Notes: generated by a model from the letters alone, not told the origin. A stretch of 64,000 nucleotides of DNA from Phytophthora sp. 'mugwort' (GCA_033558025.1 JAUCEF010000011.1:2542001-2606000); one strand, 5' to 3'. Shown: positions 11,467 to 22,185, numbered from the stretch's first letter. Numbers and translations: made by a program.

Positions 11467-12481
11467 CTAGGGGCTTGGATGAGTCTTGTGCTGGTGATGG
11501 TGCTTCTCTCTGCGCTGTCTCTCGGTGGGATGTCTTCGCCACGTAGCGCAGCCGCTGAGGCACCTGAGCCTTCTTAACAGTCGAGCTTGCCGTCGTCGTC
11601 GCTCCTGCGCGCGTACAGGTCCACCTATAGTCTCGTCTAGCTCGTCGAAGTCGGATGACTCGACCGGTAGCTCGCCTCGAAGCCCTGTAGTCCCTGCGAA
11701 GTCGCTCGGGGAGCTGATCTTTGAGAATCTAGAAGGGCCTTCATGCGTAGAATCAGATTCATAATCAGGTGCAGCTGCCGACATGGCTCCACCCGCGGTT
11801 GGTACGGGCCTCATAAACGACAGTGATGGCGAGGACATTCCAGCTTGCCCGCAGCGCATTCGTTTGTGTCGTGGCGATGAGACCGCAAGACGCTTAAGGC
11901 TGGTGCCTACATCGGGAGCGCTGGTGAAGATGGACTTGGGAACTGTTTCGTCGTGATCTCGCATGGTCCTGTCACACGACTCATCTCTGTCGATGACTAT
12001 GACACCAAGAATGATCCGCCGATGGTTGTCATGCCTCTCCGCTATCAGGAATGAATCAAGCACGTGAAGTGGATCTGCCGCGTCGAACTGCAGCCGGGGT
12101 ACCAATGTCGCAATGGGAAACGCAAGTCGAAGACTTAGCGCAAGCGGGAGAAGCGCTTGAAGGAGCAACAACAGCAGTAGGGGGTTGTAATTTGGGAATA
12201 CATGTGGACTTTGAGCCCCCCTCAGTGCTGATCATCATTTTTCGCCGCTTCGTTCTCCGGGTTGCCTCGAAGTCCTCAATGAGGTCTAGAGTTGCGAGAG
12301 ACTCTCCACTGGTTCCCATGTTGGTTTCTCCTCTCCCACCCACTCCACAAGGAATTGCGTACGTCGTTTGTGACGACGCTTTCCCAAAGGACGCTTGATT
12401 ATGGAAGTTTTGGGGCGTAACGCTTGCTGCAGGAAGGAATGATGGTAGCCTCGAAACGCTCGTAGTGGAGGATATGGACAA
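11467..12481 (-). other. Possible hypothetical coding region in two overlapping frames
   Basis: Two minus-strand frames overlap: 12056-12481 (141 aa, Ser/Thr/Ala-rich with a basic patch RRTKRRK) and 11467-12171 (234 aa). The second has a Ser/Asp-rich middle (SDFDELDETIGG) and an Arg-rich, His-rich tail. Together they could be one Ser-rich nuclear-type protein broken by a frameshift near 12060-12150, or an unspliced gene. The 234-aa frame begins with a signal-peptide-like stretch (MLLLQALLPLALSLRLAF), but that stretch lies in the overlap and may be an out-of-frame artefact. No known domain is recognised, and it could equally be transposon debris. Confidence 0.3.
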
Positions 12482-12894
12482 GCGAAGCGGAGTGACGGCT
12501 ATGAACTAATGGCTTCTCCGGTACACCACCAGTAATAAATGAGGGAACTCGGCTTACATTTCGAGATTGTGAAAAGGTGCTGTTTGGTTAACGACGGTGA
12601 ACGATATGACTATGCTTTATAGAGGTAATGACGAGCGAGTGCGCTCGAATGAGTCGAAGCGACAGTGTTCGGAACGCGACGGATGCAGGCTCAGCAGTGA
12701 GCACGAGAAGCAGATGCAAGAACCCGAGTGATGATTTTGCTTGCTTCCGAGTCGTTGGCATACTATCCACGGCAATACACGTACAACATCAATCATTAAG
12801 GCGCAGTTATTGCCAATTCCTCCATTAAAGGTGTTAACGGCGCATGCCAAGACCGTACAACAACGTACCTACAGCAGGCTAGAGACGTCACAAT
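12482..12894. other. No supported gene
   Basis: A short spacer between the hypothetical region and the hAT relic. Nothing recognisable is seen. Confidence 0.4.
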
Positions 12895-14390
12895 TCACCT
12901 TGTTGGTACGCGGGCGAGCATGCATCTCAAAATTTGCGGGACGTAAACTGCTGCGATGTCTACATCCACGTGCACTCCGAAAATAGACGCCCAAGCGTTT
13001 GAATTCGGAGGCATCAGCGTCGATAGAGCGGCGGCCACCTGCTCTCCAGGCGGCGCTTGGTCCCGTGATGGTGGATTATCTGCGCAGCGTAGTCCCTCGC
13101 GCTCGCTTCCAGTTGTGCTCGGCCGATCATCCGCTTGTGTGCACTCCGAGCGCTTCAGTGCCGCAGCCTCTGTCGCCGACAGGCTTTTCTCAGCGACCAG
13201 CATGACGACGCCGTTCTCGAAAGCGGGAGAGTGCACAAATTTAGACGTAGGTTTCAGGTACTCGCTCAAAATTGGGTAGTCAGCCACAACCGAGTCAAAC
13301 AGAAGGCGTACATCACCCATGGTCGTCGCTTTATACTGCAGTCGCTTGCACACACTGTCGATCTTCCGTAGATGGCGCAGCACATTCCCCAGCTTCTTGT
13401 GCTCGCTGCTAGTCGGGATGAAGTCCTCCACCGCCTCCACGAGCCGGACTCGCAGCCGCAGGGCCACTAATCGCTCCAACATCGCATAGGTTGACGACCA
13501 GCGCGTTCGTTCTAGGTGCGGAAGGAGTGAACTTGTGCAGCTCAGCGGCATTGTTCGGCTGGCGCAATTGAGACATTGGGCTCTTAACCTTATGTAATAC
13601 GGTTCGTGCTCAATTCAGAAAAAAAAACTTGCTGAACAGGTTGAACCGGTGAGAGGCCCTGACCAATGGAGCGCCGAGCTTCGTGGCGATGCTGCGGTTT
13701 GTGTTACAGTTATATGTCACGATAAACTGCACCATGTCCACCGTCTTATTGTATACGGCCAATACGGCCAATCTGTTACGGAAAAGCGCAATGTGAGCAC
13801 GTCCTGACTTCGTCGTCCAGCAGCGACAGCGCGAGCAACGTGCGCTGGGGTCGCTCGCCAAATGAGTAGAGTGCGAAGACGCCGAAGAAGTGCATGGTCT
13901 CGTGGCTCTCACCGTCGAGCAGCAAACCGAACAGGTCGCCCATCTCCTCGTCGGATACGATCCCCAGCTTTGTAGCCACCGTAATCATGTCGGCCTTGAG
14001 AGCCTTGGAGTTGTTGGAAGCCACTTGGACATGGCTTTTGTCCTCTCGTCGTCTACCTCACACAGAGGCATGCTCTTCTCACCGATCCACCGCAACCACT
14101 GGAAACGGGGGATGTTTTCTCGGAAACGCCAAGCTAAATGCTTTGAGAGGGCGTTCGCTGCCGCGCTAGTGGGAGTCGTACTGCACGTGGACGTCTCGTG
14201 GCGGCTCGCCAAGTGCGAAACAAGTTGGAGAAGCCCGTTCCGAGCAGCTGCTTTCATCCAGCGCCGCATAGCTTGCACCGATGACGCGCTTGGCCTTGAG
14301 GCTCGAAGAAGACCGCACAGAGGTCCTGTTTGCAACCATAGTCGCAGATTTAAAAGTGAGATTCCTTTTTACTCTATGTATCATTGAGCT
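12895..14390 (-). pseudogene. hAT-family transposase relic
   Basis: Minus-strand pieces follow the order of hAT (BED-finger, RNase H-like) transposases. Near 14260-14200 is a finger-like LVSHLASRHE, then RFQWLRWIGEKSMPL (about 14110-14060), the core fragment [18 protein letters not shown] (about 14020-13970) and LALSLLDDE (about 13830). The C-terminal part starts with RTRWSSTYAMLERLVALR (about 13510) and runs to about 12895 with DVRLLFDSVVADYPILSEYL. The frame changes several times and no continuous protein survives. Terminal repeats were not found. It is an old, inactive copy; the autonomous family presumably exists elsewhere in the genome. Confidence 0.7.
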
Positions 14391-14719
14391 TACCAAACAC
14401 TAACGAGCTTTAGGAACCACCCACCATGCTTAACCGTCTTGATTCTCGCGTATCCATTCCAGCGCCAGTGAATGTGAACCGCTTAATGAACCGGGCTGCC
14501 GCTTCTGACTGAAACGAGGTACTCTTCGTCAATAATTTCGTTAAATCAACTACAGAATTTTGAGGTGGGGTAGCCCCCTCTCTGCTCTCCAAAAGGGGAT
14601 TTACCTAAAGCTGCAGCGATATTTGCTCTGGTTGAAGTCTATTGGCTGAAACCTGAATGGCTACCAGACGCATGCCATTATCAAAAACCAGTTAAGGTGT
14701 AAAAACAAAAACTGGTTGA

Positions 14720-15790
14720 GTTGCATGCCGTGCCGCGACACGAGCCGTACTGTCAAGGAGAAGCTCAGCATCCTGCTGGAAGCTGATCGCGAACGGTGAA
14801 GGGAGTGAAGGGAACCGCGCGGAAGTACAAGGTGTACCCATCTCAGATTCGCCAGTGGCGTCAAATAGAAAGAGGTTGGAGGAAACTGTGAGGAGAAACC
14901 CACGAGCCGAGCAATATCAACACGACGTCCGATCTCGCGCCAGCACTAAAAGAAAAGGTTGCAGCTTGGATTCTACACCGCAGACGACTCGATATCGCTG
15001 GTTCAACGCGCCATGTCATCAACAAGGCTCTTTCAATTGATCCGACTTTCAAAAAGGCTAACCGGAAAGCTTGCGTAGCTGGGTGTACCCATTTTTGCTG
15101 CGTAGACAACTGAGCATCCGGCGGCGAAATTACAAACCAGAAGCCTAGTGGCCATCTTCAGTCTGTTAAAAAAAACAATTTGTTGAGGTGGTAAACGAGC
15201 GATTCCGTCCTGGTGGTATTCTGGAGGGTAAACCACGGTCCATGATAGTCAACATATCGAAATGGCTGTACATTACGAGCAGACAGCAACTACCACTATT
15301 GCGCCCACTAGCAGCAAAACTGTAGCCGTCCGTGGTAGCGGCGCTAACAACCAGCGGCTAACAGCGTGCGTCGCCTGTGCTCAGGACGGTACTAAACTAC
15401 CGCTTTTTCTCGTGTTTAAAGCCAAGGCTAGAGCTACCATCGAGAAGAAGCTCGACAACCTTCTTCCCTATGGCGTGTATAGATGCTGCCAATAGAACGG
15501 CTGGATGGTATGCAAACGTTTTACTATGAATAATATGATGTGTTCTAACTATTGAGAAAGGATGACAGAGGCTGCCGAATTTAGGGAGAAAAGGTATGGG
15601 CACCATACGTTGCTAAGCAAACAGCTTCGCTGTTATTGCGGGACGAGTTCAAGAGCCACATACAACCAGAATTTGGGCGACAGCTAAGCGATTTAGTAAC
15701 CGATCTCACAATCATTCCCGGTGGCTACACCTGCGTACTGCAACCGTGTGATGTGGGAGTGAACAACTAAGCCGAGCCGGCGACCGTTAG
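14720..15790 (+). pseudogene. Pogo/jerky-like DDE_1 transposase relic
   Basis: Plus-strand pieces match the order of CENP-B/pogo-type transposases. A helix-turn-helix part lies at about 14940-15075 (STRHVINKALSIDP), followed by RFRPGGILEGKPRSM (about 15205) and a shifted NMDETAV-like first catalytic region (about 15250). The core is at 15262-15495 (RLTACVACAQDGTKLPLFLVFKAKA). A later GGYTCVLQPCDVG (about 15720-15760) corresponds to the second/third catalytic region with its QP(C/A)D motif. Stops and frameshifts separate them. I saw no clear terminal inverted repeats. The element is related in type, but not in sequence detail, to the better preserved pogo-like element at 24194-26133. Confidence 0.75.
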
Positions 15791-16659
15791 ATGCTACCTA
15801 TGTGGTTGAAGGACGCGTAGTGATGCTTCCCTGCCCTTCACCATGTCTAAATCTCAATTGAATAATGGTATACGTATACTGCTGAGCACTAATTTTGGGT
15901 AATGAGCTATATTTGATCGCATATAAATAGCGTTACTCATGTTACTCATTTCGCGAAATGAAAGGCTGCATTTAATACGTTAAAATTAGAGCTATATATC
16001 GATGCCAGCTTTTCAATGGTCCAGCATAGAGCTCGCCAAAAAAAAAAGTGTTTGAGGAATTGCGTCAATGAGGTGAGAAGGTGTTTTAGCCTTCCCCCAA
16101 TTTTGTCAATCCAGTGAGACTGGTGCGTACTACAAGACAATTCTTGAATAGAATCTACATGGTACTGCACAGTCGTGGAAATTATATTACTACAGTACCT
16201 CCATTCGGAAAATAGCGCCATTTTGAGAAACGATTGCGCATAGCTCCGCCTCGTTGGATAGCAGAAATATTAGTTTTGCAGAGGATTCAGCCATCTTAGT
16301 GTTGAGTTTAGCCAAATGACAATGCAGTGAGGAAAATACGAAGACTAGACTAGAACGTTTGGCGTGCATTCCATCATACTAATCGAAAATACATCGAGAT
16401 CTGATGCAGCGACGACAGAAGTTTCCTGGCCGTCCGAAAGTGCAGGGATTGGCTGCATGAGGGCAGCACAAGCGTTCAGGAGCATTTGGAAGTCACATAT
16501 CAGCGTACTTGGCAGCGATCCAGCCCGCAGAAGTTTGTCTTTATGTAGGTGCCTGATCTTGTACGTGTTACTGCTGCACGCTGTCTGCGCAATACTTCAT
16601 GCACTCCATCTTATGGGTTGCAGACAGTAGGGACGGGTTCGCCTCAGGGCCGTCGCAGG
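15791..16659. other. No supported gene
   Basis: AT-rich sequence between the pogo relic and the gypsy relic. The short frame at 16364-16630 has no recognisable domain. The region may contain further decayed retroelement sequence 3' of the gypsy integrase. Confidence 0.4.
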
Positions 16660-18166
16660 TAGCCCTCCTTTTGTGAGCTTGTTGATCAGGTAGGTCGTCT
16701 TCAAAGTGCGACCTTCGACAATTAAGGTGTGCCGCGATGGAAATGACGACGTTCGACGCCGTCTCGGCAATGGTATGTGGATAATATATTGTTACCGCTC
16801 AACATGAGTGCATATGCAGGTATCAACGCTTGGTCAACCGATCAACAACGACCCAGATGGAATCGACGTCTCTCTTCGTTCTGGGTAGATCTGTGATGAA
16901 GTCCATGGAGATGGATCGCTATCGTTCATCCGGAATGCTAAGTGATTCAAGGAGTCCTGGAACCTCCGTCAACTGTGGCTTGTTTTTTCGACAATGCTCA
17001 CAGTCTGCGATGAATCTCTGGATGGGCTTAAGCATCTTAGACCAGTATCAACGACGTGAAAGTGTCAAGTACGTCCGTTCAGCACCGGGGTGATCGACGT
17101 AGTTGGTGTCGTGGCACTCGCTGATGATCGTCTGCAGCAACTTCAGATCGTTGGGCACGATAATGCGAGGCACGTTATCGGCAGGTGTTTCATACCATAG
17201 CAATCCAACCGCTTCAGAATATCAGCGATACTTCTTGTGGTGTTGCTGTATACGTTTCGGTTTTGAGCCAGATGTACGTCGCCTGATCGCCGAGAAGATT
17301 GCTTGGATCTCACGGTCCTTCTTGTACGCCTTCTTGATGCTGAGATCAATTCGGAGTTGTAGTCACTTCGCTGATCGCCAAGCTGAAAGAGGTATCATCG
17401 AAACTTGTCACGCTCAGGTCATGGAAAAACTTCGTCTCCGATTGCAAGTCGGGCCTTCGACTCAGTGCATCCGCGACGCCGTTCTTCGCTCCGGGCAGAT
17501 AAGAGAAGGTCGGCTGGTACTCCGCGAGGGTGTTGTACCAGCGCGCTAGTCGTCGATTGGCCATCTTCTGGGTGAACAGTCCCTTCAACACTCTTGTGAT
17601 CTTTCTCGACAATTGGAGGTTTGTCTAAACAGTAGACCCTGAACGCAGCCAGAGCGTGAATGATTGCAAGAAGTTCCTGCTGCTGGGTTGGGTAGTTGAG
17701 CTCCGCAGACTTCATCTTCCTACTGGTATACGCAACAGGACGCTCAACACCATCGACGACCTGGAAGAGTACCCCACCCATTGCGAACTTGCTCGTATCC
17801 GTCCAGAAATGCATAGACTGGTTGAAGTCGGGGAGAGGCAGTACCGGTGGGTTGCACAACCGCCGCTTCAACTGCTCGTCGTTGAAGTGGATCTTCGCGT
17901 TGCGCTTGTTCTGCTTCTTCAGGAGATTAAACACGGTCGCAGTTAGTGAAGCGTACTCGGGGCAGAAACGTTGAACGTAGCCGGTCAAGCCAAGGAAGCT
18001 GTGAAGCTCTTCTGGAGTTCGAGGTACGGGCCAGTCCTTGATTGTCTGGACCTTATCGGGATCCATTCGTACTTCATCTCGTCCAACGAAGTCACCTAAG
18101 CACGGGATCTTGTCAGCGCAGAAGACACACTTGGCAAGCTTCACGTAAAGCTTGTTGTCGCGAAAT
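16660..18166 (-). pseudogene. Ty3/gypsy retrotransposon pol relic (RT-RNase H-integrase)
   Basis: Reading right to left, the minus strand holds the end of reverse transcriptase (RDNKLYVKLAKCVFC, then DWPVPRTPEELHSFLGLTGY, about 18165-17985). RNase H follows (FWTDTSKFAMGGVLFQVVDG, VAYTSRKM, NYPTQQQELLAII, about 17820-17650). Next comes the RH/IN linker (RLARWYNTLAEYQPTFSYLPG and ADALSRRPD, about 17550-17450). The integrase part has CEHCRKNKP (about 17005) and SMDFITDLPRTKRDVDSIWVVVDRLTK (about 16910-16830). The parts are in several frames. The reverse-transcriptase homology stops abruptly near 18166, exactly where the capsid-like coding frame on the other strand begins. No LTR is visible in the window, so the element is truncated on both sides. 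Confidence 0.9.
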
Positions 18167-19756
18167 GGTGTCATTACCATTGATGCTACTGCTCAACTTA
18201 ACGGTTCGGAGGGATTCGCATGTCTTCGCGATGCTTACCTCATGCTCCCATACAAGGTATCGATGAAGAATGGTGGTAGCGCTCAGACTGCTGCCGCCAA
18301 TCGCTTCTGCGCTACTCTAAAGTGCGGCAACTGGAATGTCATCGATAGCATGTCGCTTGAGCTCAACGGCAAGACCATTATTTCGATGGCTAACTACAAG
18401 CACTTCTGAAACAACATTCGTGCTCAGACCGGTTATAGCCCTCAGTATGTTGAAAAGCATGGCGCTGAGTCGTTCCTTTTCCCTGATTCCGCTCAGTCCG
18501 TTTCATATAGCTCTGCCACAAGCTCAACTACTGGTGATGGCTATAGCAACACTACTGCATTCACATCCACATTTGCTACCCCTGCCCCCGCTGGCGGCGC
18601 CTCTATCCCCAATGATGGTCTTGTAAAGCGTCTTCTATCGAACCCTCCTACCGCCGGTGCTGATTTCTCTTCTTCGTGGCTTTCGGTAGGAGCGGCTGCT
18701 GCTTCTACTACTATCGCTAATCAAACTGCTCGCGGCGCTTTCGTCGCTGGCTCTAACGCTGCTGATGCGATCATGGGAACGTGGAACTTCATGCTCAAGA
18801 TCAAACTTACTGACGTCCATCCCATCTTTCGCGATTTGGATTTAATGGCTCATCCTCAAATCCGCCTTCGCTTCAGAGTCAATCAGGGTACCTCTAGTGT
18901 CGCTGTAAGCGCTGCTAAGGGTTTGTCTCTAACAAGTACTACTCTTGCAAGCGGCAATGTATGCCCTGTTATGCTTGCGGCTACCACTACTGGTAATCCT
19001 ATGGCTGGTGTCATCGCTAATAGTGCTCCATTCAGTGTTTCCTGGGGCGCTGTAGTCAATGCCCTTGAACCCAACATTGATGGTACTTACATGCCTTTCA
19101 CTACGTCTCGTCTGTATGTACCGTTCGTTCATCTTGAGAACCATCAGGCTATTATTTCCAAGCCTGTTAAGAAAATTCGATACAATGATTGCTATGCTCA
19201 GTGGTTCTATCAGTGCGCTGCCGTTGGTAAGCAAGCGACTCAGTATAACAATGCATTCGATCTCCAACTGTCGGCGTCTGTTAAGAACACCAAATACGTT
19301 ATTCTTCTTCTTTTCGCTGAACAGACGGGTAGCTTTGCTTCCGCCGCTGTACAGCAATTCCAGAGTCCTTTCGATTCGGCTCCTTGGACGCTCCACCCTG
19401 GTTCGTCCATTCGCAACTTCAACGTTCGCATCGGCTCTCATCAGACGTTCGATATTAGCCATGACTATGATTTCCACCACTTCACTAACGCAATTGCTAA
19501 AATTTCAGCGATCAATGGTGATTTGACTCCTGAGCTGGTGAATGGTCTTCTTGACTATCAGACCTGGTCGCTAACTAACCGTGCCCTAATTGCTGATGTC
19601 AGTCGCCTGACTGAGCGTGATATTCCTCAGGCTATTCAGGTTCAAGGTGTCAATGCCGGTTGTCAGGGTACCAACATGCTTGTATTGGTTGTGAGTGAGC
19701 AAGAGCTCTCCTACGATCGTCTAACGGGTGAGGTACTTGATTTCACAACTGCTTAA
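18167..19756 (+). pseudogene. Polinton-like virus major capsid protein (endogenous, 5'-truncated, one in-frame stop)
   Basis: One frame of about 530 codons encodes what I read as a double jelly-roll major capsid protein of the Polinton-like virus/virophage lineage. Landmarks in family order are LRDAYLMLP, LKCGNWNVIDSMSLELNGK, HGAESFLFPDSAQS, IKLTDVHPIFRDLDLM followed by IRLRFRVNQG, SRLYVPFVHLE, FQSPFDSAPW, SIRNFNVRIG, and near the end AINGDLTPELVNGLLDYQTW, DIPQAIQVQGVNAG and a Y-x-R-LTGEV ending. A single TGA at 18407-18409 interrupts the frame. The N-terminus is missing: the frame runs straight into a gypsy fragment near 18166. Codons are T/A-ending, unlike the GC-rich host genes nearby. Family capsid proteins are roughly 500-600 aa, so little is lost. 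The assignment rests on motif recall and needs a profile search. Confidence 0.75.
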
Positions 19757-19802
19757 ATAATTAATATTTTGATAAAGTATGGTGGCTATCTATATAGATA
19801 CC

Positions 19803-20116
19803 ATGGACACAACTATTACGTTCGGCAAGTACAAAAGTACAAAGACTGCTCTATCCAGAGGGTGTACGAAAAGGATCCTAGCTACTGTCGCTGGCTCCGT
19901 AATCAACCAAATTTAGATGAGGAAACTGCCAATTTTCTTGTGAGCAAGTTCGCAAATGGATCCGATGATGGATCGTACCTACTAAATTTCGGGAAGTACA
20001 AGGGTAAGTCAGTAAAGCAAGTATTCGCTATTGATGAACAATATCTACAGTGTTGCGTGCATCCAAGTTCGCAACTGAAAAGGCGCCGAAGCTGTGTACT
20101 GCTATTGATGAGCTGA
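19803..20116 (+). pseudogene. ExoX-C-like GKYKG two-repeat ORF, probably viral
   Basis: It lies 46 bp after the capsid stop, on the same strand. The ATG at 19803 opens with ITFGKYKS. The matching remainder of that repeat (VYEKDPSYCRWL) is in a second frame, so one frameshift near 19860 (a short G run) breaks it. A second unit follows (LLNFGKYKGKSVKQVFAIDEQYLQ). The pattern FGKYKGK..-V...DP-YC-WL is that of the small domain found C-terminal in ExoX-like exonucleases and in many viral proteins. Its role here is unknown; proximity and base composition suggest it belongs to the same viral insertion. About 100 aa if the frame were intact. Confidence 0.55.
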
Positions 20117-20188
20117 TGTAAGACAATGACTTTTTTTTCTCTTAATAACCCATATGAAACTTGAAAGAAAAAAAAAGTATGACTGGAT

Positions 20189-20545
20189 TCATTGCATTGA
20201 AGTAAATCCATTAGTTCGCTCATCATTTACCAAGATGTTAGCATTTACATCAAGTGGCTTTATGCTCCATAAATGCCCGTTCTCCGAAGTTGGCATGGTC
20301 AAAACCCAAGCTTTATGCTTTGGGTAAGTACAATGATGCGCGTAATTCCAGCGCTTCATAGACTTACCACATGGACACGAAACGTTATGATGGAGTCGAG
20401 CCTTAAAAATAATATCCATCATTTTCTCTGCTTTATCAATATCCGATACTGCTACAGGGAATTTACTTATCGGGTGGATCCAGCACCTTTCCTTCGATTT
20501 CGATTTTGGACACAGCTCACCAGTTTTCATAATAAAGTTGTACAT
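20189..20545 (-). CDS. Unknown 118-aa ORF in the viral-like island
   Basis: An intact minus-strand frame, convergent with the capsid and GKYKG ORFs, in the same AT-rich sequence. Residues about 56-72 contain C-x-C then H-H-C (CPCGKSMKRWNYAHHC), which could bind zinc; an upstream cysteine pair (residues 12 and 21) is less regular. The C-terminal half is Trp- and Asn-containing without a known motif. I do not recognise it. Its position and composition fit a gene of the inserted virus, but this is inference. Confidence 0.4.
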   Translation of the reverse strand: MYNFIMKTGELCPKSKSKERCWIHPISKFPVAVSDIDKAEKMMDIIFKARLHHNVSCPCGKSMKRWNYAHHCTYPKHKAWVLTMPTSENGHLWSIKPLDVNANILVNDERTNGFTSMQ

Positions 20546-20886
20546 TGTTAATATTGAAACCTTGCTTATTAACTTAGTAGTTTATCCTTCAGGATCAATC
20601 TGAATTTGGTTTCAAAATCTATCCGAGTCTTCTTGAGTCTCAAGGAGGTTGTGAAACTATATCTGAAGTGTTGCCTGCTCTCACTCTCAGGTGATCGAGA
20701 GGTTGTTGTCTCGTTGAAACCACCGGCTGTCGCTTCTAAGGAGACGAGAGCATTTAAAACTACTTCTGGATTGGTGGCGCTTTCTCTCGTCCTAAGGTGG
20801 TCGAGAGGTTGTTTTGTCAAAGTCGTAGCATTGCTAAATAAAGCTAAGAAAAAAAACTGCCGGTGTAATGTGCTGGCTATTGCTAC
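20546..20886. other. Right margin of the viral-like island
   Basis: No supported gene. It contains two imperfect copies of a motif (TGATCGAGAGGTTGTTGTCTC at about 20692 and GGTCGAGAGGTTGTTTTGTC at about 20799) spaced about 107 bp apart. The region ends abruptly where the membrane-LRR duplicate begins at 20887. Confidence 0.4.
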
Positions 20887-21269
20887 TCTTGGCGTCGACA
20901 TCGCATGACGCCCACGGTGTGAAAACCAGCTATCGTTGACGAATTGATCCGCACAGCATGAGCAGGATACACACTGCATGCATGCATCATTGACATGACC
21001 ATGTGAACGATAGCAATCATGCAGTGGTACGGACTTGACATGCCGATCTCGAAGGATTCATAATACAAGTTGGCAAACGAATCTTGAAGGTGCCAATAGC
21101 AATACGCGTACAGCACCGTGTAGACACACGCGACCACGTGGACACTGAGAATGACGACCCACGAGACCGCGAAGGTCCAGTACGAAAGCTTTTTTTTTTT
21201 TACTAACTGAGTGGATGCCTTCGGGAGGACGCGAGACATTTGACGGGAAACCGAACTCTTCTTCATCAT
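20887..21269 (-). pseudogene. Membrane-LRR family fragment, copy D (5' end only)
   Basis: It encodes only the N-terminal 80-100 residues of the family: MSRVLPKAST, a four-lysine insertion from an A-run (about 21190), the first helix (SYWTFAVSWVVILSVHV) and part of the second. It matches 1218-1580 of copy A almost base for base and shares its 5' flank, so it arose by a duplication of about 550 bp. The homology ends at about 20887, inside the gene. The ORF continues beyond the family homology into unrelated sequence. Confidence 0.8.
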
Positions 21270-21299
21270 CTTTGAACACTGGACGTCAATAATCGACAG

Positions 21300-21440
21300 G
21301 GAGATTGCTACTACACGAAGACTTTTTGACAGTGCCTCGTAAATTTACGGGGGACGCATGGGGGGATGCCTATTCGGGTCCAACCGAGCACGCAGTTTTA
21401 TTGGTGCTTGGGTCGCACCATCGCATTCTTATGACTGGTT
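21300..21440. repeat. Duplicated 5' flank shared with copy A
   Basis: About 140 bases match 1599-1745 with substitutions and small indels (both contain GCAGTTTTATTGGT and GCATTCTTATGACTGGTT-like stretches). It represents the upstream region of the family, carried along with fragment D. Confidence 0.7.
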
Positions 21441-22185
21441 CAACTTTAAGCGATGTATTGTAAGAAGTACATTTTTATTAGTACCTTGATGGGAGAACGC
21501 GCACTTCGCCGGCGCTGATCTTGAAGAATTTTGATTCAAGGTTAACAAATAATTAATGCACACTTATGAATCTAAATGGCGATTCTCGGTCGACTACGCT
21601 TTAACTTGTCGCTTTCAAAGCAAGCTCAGTTATCTTGACCTAAAGCCTAAACCAAGAAATTAAGATCGAATTTCCTAAATATGCACCATTTCAGCACTAT
21701 TACACGTTTGTATTCATATATTTAAGTAAATCATTTGCTTGAAAGATATGATAAAAACATTATTTCAGTATTTGTTTTTGAGCTTTCGGTACCCCATTAA
21801 TCATTGCTGGTCTGCTCACAAGGAAAAACTTACACCGATCTACGGTAAATACAGTAGGCCTCACTAGATTATTACAGCAGGGGGTTATAATAGTAGAACT
21901 GTATGCAGACCTCGACGATCCTTGTTGTCCAACAGCGAACAAATAACTGCAGAGATAGGCAAGGCAACACAAGACATTACGTCAACCCCCAGCGTAGTCT
22001 ATAAGGAAAGAGAATATTATAAACCATTAACTGAGTTGCAACGGCAACATTGTCATAAGCAGCTTCAACTTCTCAGCACCACCTTCCGTCGAGAGCGAAA
22101 AATAAAGCGAGGGTAGAAATTCAACTACCAGACCCCTTCCACCTCTGTGACCTGTTACTCCCGCTTCACCAGTTACTCCCGTTGC
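21441..22185. other. No supported gene
   Basis: AT-rich intergenic sequence between the copy D flank and the small conserved-looking gene. No coding, RNA or repeat signal is recognised. Confidence 0.4.

Noticed and set aside
18152..18409. Capsid-like frame as a host gene spliced to 18773
   Set aside because: The two parts are in the same frame with only a TGA between them, no intron borders are needed, and codon use differs from host genes.
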